The translations under genes were made by a program, and so were the position numbers. Positions 55,730 to 58,189 of a DNA stretch of 58,189 bases are shown here, one piece after another; position 1 is the first letter of the stretch, and every line of letters starts with the position of its first letter. This stretch comes from Stenotrophomonas sp. 278 (GTDB taxonomy: Bacteria > Pseudomonadota > Gammaproteobacteria > Xanthomonadales > Xanthomonadaceae): positions 1 to 58,189 of the forward strand of contig NZ_RHPP01000010.1 in NCBI RefSeq assembly GCF_003935715.1. The letters are read 5' to 3'. The notes under the pieces are model-generated. The model searched no databases. It had not been told where the DNA came from and saw only the letters and a list, made by a program, of their open reading frames with translations.

Positions 55730-56931
55730 ACAATCGAATCTCCACCGGGATGATGTTCAACCAGTCCATCAACCTGATGCTCGCCAAGCAGAGCAAGATG
55801 AACCACCTCGAACAGCAGCTCGCCACCGGCAAGAAGCTGGTGAGCGCCAAGGACGACCCGGTCGCCGCCGGCACCGCCGTGGGGCTGGACCGCGCCGTGG
55901 CCGAACTGGAGCGCTTCGAGCGCAACGGCGACGTCGTCCAGAACCGCCTGGGCCTGCAGGAAAACGCCCTGGCACAGGCCGGCGACATGATGGCGCACAT
56001 CACCGAGCTGACCATCCAGGCCAACAACCCTGCCCTGTCTTCCTCCGACCTCAAGGCGATCGCGTCGGAGCTGAAGAGCGTGCAGGAGGGCCTGTTGGCG
56101 CTTGCCAACAGCACCGATGGCAGCGGCCGGTATCTGTTCGGTGGCACCCACGATGCCGATGCCCCGTTCAAACTGACCAATGGCGTGGTCACCTACAGCG
56201 GCGACCAGACCCAGCGTCAGATCGAGGTCGCCCCGGATACCTTCGTCAAGGATGTGCTGCCGGGCAGTGAGATCTTCCTGCGCATTCCCACCGGCGACGG
56301 ACGTCTGGACGGCAGCGCGGCTGCAGGCAATACCGGCACCGGCGTGCTCACCACCTTCGGCCAGCACGCCGCCTCCGGCAGCTGGAACGGCCAGAGCTAC
56401 ACCGTGCGCTTCACTGCGGCCGATACCTACGAAGTGGTGGACGCCACCAATACCGTGGTCCAGACCGGTACTTTCAAGGCCGGTGAGGACATCACCTTCG
56501 AAGGCGTCTCGATGCGGATCGAGGGCGAGCCGGCCACGGGCGACAGCTTCAGCGTCGGCGCAGCCAGCTCGCGCGACATCTTTGCCACCCTGGATGGCTT
56601 GATCGCCGCGCTTGATACCGCCGCCGATGACCCGACCGCCGTGGCCCAGCAGCAGAACGTGCTGCAGGGCGCGATCCGTGACGTGGCCCGGGCATCGGAA
56701 AAGTTCATCGATGCGCGTGCCGCCGGCGGTGCACAGCTGAAGGCCATTGACGATGCTGGCGCGCTCAGAGATGCGAACAGCGTCACACTCAAGACCACCT
56801 TGTCGGCGATGCGCGACCTGGATTACGCCGAGGCCATTGGCCAGTACCAGCTCGAGCAGATCTCCCTGCAGGCCGCGCAGACCATCTTCACCCAGATGCA
56901 GCAGATGAGTCTTTTCAACGCCATCCGCTGA
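55726..56931 (+). CDS. flgL: Flagellar hook-filament junction protein FlgL (HAP3)
   Basis: This 401-residue protein begins MNNRISTGMMFNQSINLMLA and has the flagellin-like N-terminal helix (KMNHLEQQLATGKKLVSAKDDP) and a C-terminal flagellin-like helix (YAEAIGQYQLEQISLQAAQTI then FTQMQQMSLFNAIR). The insert between them is larger than in the 317-residue Salmonella protein. It overlaps the flgK stop by 4 bases and ends the operon. Confidence 0.95.
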   Translation: MNNRISTGMMFNQSINLMLAKQSKMNHLEQQLATGKKLVSAKDDPVAAGTAVGLDRAVAELERFERNGDVVQNRLGLQENALAQAGDMMAHITELTIQANNPALSSSDLKAIASELKSVQEGLLALANSTDGSGRYLFGGTHDADAPFKLTNGVVTYSGDQTQRQIEVAPDTFVKDVLPGSEIFLRIPTGDGRLDGSAAAGNTGTGVLTTFGQHAASGSWNGQSYTVRFTAADTYEVVDATNTVVQTGTFKAGEDITFEGVSMRIEGEPATGDSFSVGAASSRDIFATLDGLIAALDTAADDPTAVAQQQNVLQGAIRDVARASEKFIDARAAGGAQLKAIDDAGALRDANSVTLKTTLSAMRDLDYAEAIGQYQLEQISLQAAQTIFTQMQQMSLFNAIR

Positions 56932-56955
56932 CCAACGAATCTGATTCCACGTGGC

Positions 56956-56978
56956 TGACGCGCATGGCGCGTCACTAC
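56956..56978 (-). repeat. GTAG-type palindrome after flgL
   Basis: On the minus strand it starts GTAG and continues TGACGCGC-CAT-GCGCGTCA. It shares the CAT loop with the element at 24633-24655 and lies 24 bases after the flgL stop. Confidence 0.65.
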
Positions 56979-57004
56979 GTTGAAAGCCTTGTGCCACAGG
57001 GCTT

Positions 57005-57050
57005 ACGCCGACCATCACCCTGTCCCGGGTGATGTTGTCGGCGTTTTTTT
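57005..57050 (+). terminator. Rho-independent terminator of the flgG-flgL transcript
   Basis: ACGCCGAC and CATCACCC pair with GGGTGATG and GTCGGCG across a 6-base loop, followed by seven T. The strong stem and T run make this the best terminator in the window; it separates flgL from fliC. Confidence 0.92.
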
Positions 57051-57052
57051 CC

Positions 57053-57079
57053 TCAAGCATTCTCACACCTCGCCGTTAT
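57053..57079 (+). promoter_or_regulatory. Sigma-28 (FliA) promoter of fliC
   Basis: TCAAGCAT and GCCGTTAT are separated by exactly 11 bases, right after the flgL terminator. The fliC start is 95 bases further on, leaving a long untranslated leader. Confidence 0.78.
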
Positions 57080-57173
57080 CCCTCCTGCAAGCACTGCGTC
57101 CAGACACGGCGCAGCCACTGCGTCAGTTCCGGGTGCACGCCGCGGCCGGACATTGCCCACAGGAAACAGATAC

Positions 57174-58189
57174 ATGGCACAAGTAATCAATACCAACGTG
57201 ATGTCGCTGAACGCGCAGCGCAATCTGTCGACCAGCGGTTCCAGCCTGGCCACGACGATCCAGCGTCTGTCGTCGGGTCTGCGCATCAACAGCGCCAAGG
57301 ACGACGCCGCCGGCCTGGCGATCTCCGAGCGATTCAGCACCCAGATCCGCGGCCTGGACGTCGCGGTCCGCAACGCCAACGACGGCATCTCGCTGGCCCA
57401 GACCGCCGAAGGCGCGATGGTCGAAATCGGCAACAACCTGCAGCGTATCCGTGAGCTGTCGGTGCAGTCGGCCAACGCCACCAACTCCGACAGCGACCGC
57501 GAAGCGCTGAACTCGGAAGTGAAGCAGCTGGTCTCGGAAATCGACCGCGTCAGCCGTCAGACCAACTTCAACGGCACCAAGCTGCTGGATGGTTCGTTCT
57601 CGGGTGCCCTGTTCCAGATCGGTGCCGATTCAGGCCAGACCATCGGCATCAACAGCATCGTCAATTCCAGCACCTCCGAGCTGGGCAACGGCCTCTACGC
57701 CGCCAAGCAGACCTCGACCGCCGCTGCCATGACCGGTGCTGCCACCGCTGCGGGCACCGTCACCGACATGGAGATCAATGGCGTCGCCATTGCCGACATC
57801 GACGTGGCCATCGGTGACAAGGCCGCCGACGTCAGCAAGAAGCTGGTCAATGCTATCAACGACAAGATGGACCAGACCGGCGTTTACGCGTCGCTGGACA
57901 AGGATGGCAAGCTGGAACTGAGCTCGCTGAAGTCGGGCAAGGACTTCGAGTTCACCGCCGCCACCACCGACGCCACCGGCCTGACCATCGCCCTGGCCGG
58001 CATTGCCGATGCCGATGCCACGGCCCGTGACACGGTCAGCGGCGTGGACATCTCCTCGGTAGCCGGTGCCCAGAAGGCACTGTCGATCGTCGACGATGCG
58101 CTGAAGTCGGTGAACAGCTCGCGCGCCGACATGGGTGCGATCCAGAACCGCTTCACCTCGACCATCGCCAACCTCAACACCACCTCGGA
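57174..58189 (+). CDS. fliC: Flagellin FliC, 3' part cut by the window edge
   Basis: The first 338 codons of flagellin are present; the frame is open at the right edge, so the C-terminal D0 part is missing here only because the window ends. It begins [20 protein letters not shown] with AGGA upstream. The D1 segments [15 protein letters not shown] and [20 protein letters not shown] carry the region recognised by TLR5 in other beta/gamma flagellins (LQRIREL). A central variable domain of Ala/Asp/Thr-rich repeats (about 175-280) is followed by the second helix ([22 protein letters not shown] then QNRF). Filament glycosylation or additional flagellin genes cannot be judged from this window. Confidence 0.95.
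   Translation, partial: MAQVINTNVMSLNAQRNLSTSGSSLATTIQRLSSGLRINSAKDDAAGLAISERFSTQIRGLDVAVRNANDGISLAQTAEGAMVEIGNNLQRIRELSVQSANATNSDSDREALNSEVKQLVSEIDRVSRQTNFNGTKLLDGSFSGALFQIGADSGQTIGINSIVNSSTSELGNGLYAAKQTSTAAAMTGAATAAGTVTDMEINGVAIADIDVAIGDKAADVSKKLVNAINDKMDQTGVYASLDKDGKLELSSLKSGKDFEFTAATTDATGLTIALAGIADADATARDTVSGVDISSVAGAQKALSIVDDALKSVNSSRADMGAIQNRFTSTIANLNTTS

Noticed and set aside
55654-57066. 470-codon minus-strand frame over flgL
   Set aside because: It runs through the flgL terminator and has no domain content.

Overview
The window looks like chromosomal DNA of a Stenotrophomonas species (Xanthomonadaceae, S. maltophilia group). The reasons are uniformly high GC, the gene order around ftsK/trxB/infA/clpA, a xanthomonad-type flagellar cluster, and many dispersed GTAG-type palindromes (SMAG/REP-like) between genes. 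This assignment is from pattern recognition only; no database search was run. About fifty protein genes fill the window. No tRNA, rRNA, CRISPR array, prophage or intact insertion sequence was seen.

1-14.5 kb is accessory. It starts with the cut end of a secreted protein and a secreted IroE/Fes-type esterase behind a Fur-box-like site. A complete chaperone-pilin-usher-tip operon of the CS1/CFA/I/cable-pilus (alpha-fimbria) class follows, all on the minus strand. Next come a periplasmic amidohydrolase, a glutathione S-transferase divergent from a WYL-domain regulator with a 25-bp palindrome between them, a LysR regulator, and a BvgA/BvgS-like two-component pair whose genes overlap by 4 bp.

14.2-33.2 kb is conserved housekeeping DNA. 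The minus-strand group is ftsK, a DUF3857/transglutaminase gene, lolA, rarA and crcB. On the plus strand are trxB, a GNAT-like gene overlapping aat, and infA. clpA and clpS are on the minus strand, followed by plus-strand nudJ-mnmA-hflD. A 545-residue cell-wall amidase gene with apparently lower GC interrupts the series after trxB.

33.2-43.6 kb is a signalling block. It holds a chemoreceptor-like gene with a near-consensus sigma-28 promoter, a PAS-GGDEF-EAL protein, a NarL-class PAS histidine kinase co-transcribed with an unusual GGDEF-EAL-receiver protein, and a second kinase. Two composite palindromic repeat modules of about 250 and 350 bp, each bounded by inverted GTAG palindromes, separate parts of this block.

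43.6-58.2 kb is flagellar. flgA-flgM-flgN run leftward; cheV, flgBCDEF, flgGHIJKL and a truncated fliC run rightward. The promoters visible by eye form a plausible cascade: sigma-54-like elements before flgA, flgB and flgG, and sigma-28-like elements with exact 11-nt spacing before flgM, fliC and the chemoreceptor gene. FlgM holds sigma-28 in check until the hook is complete, and the c-di-GMP and kinase genes next door are well placed to tune motility.
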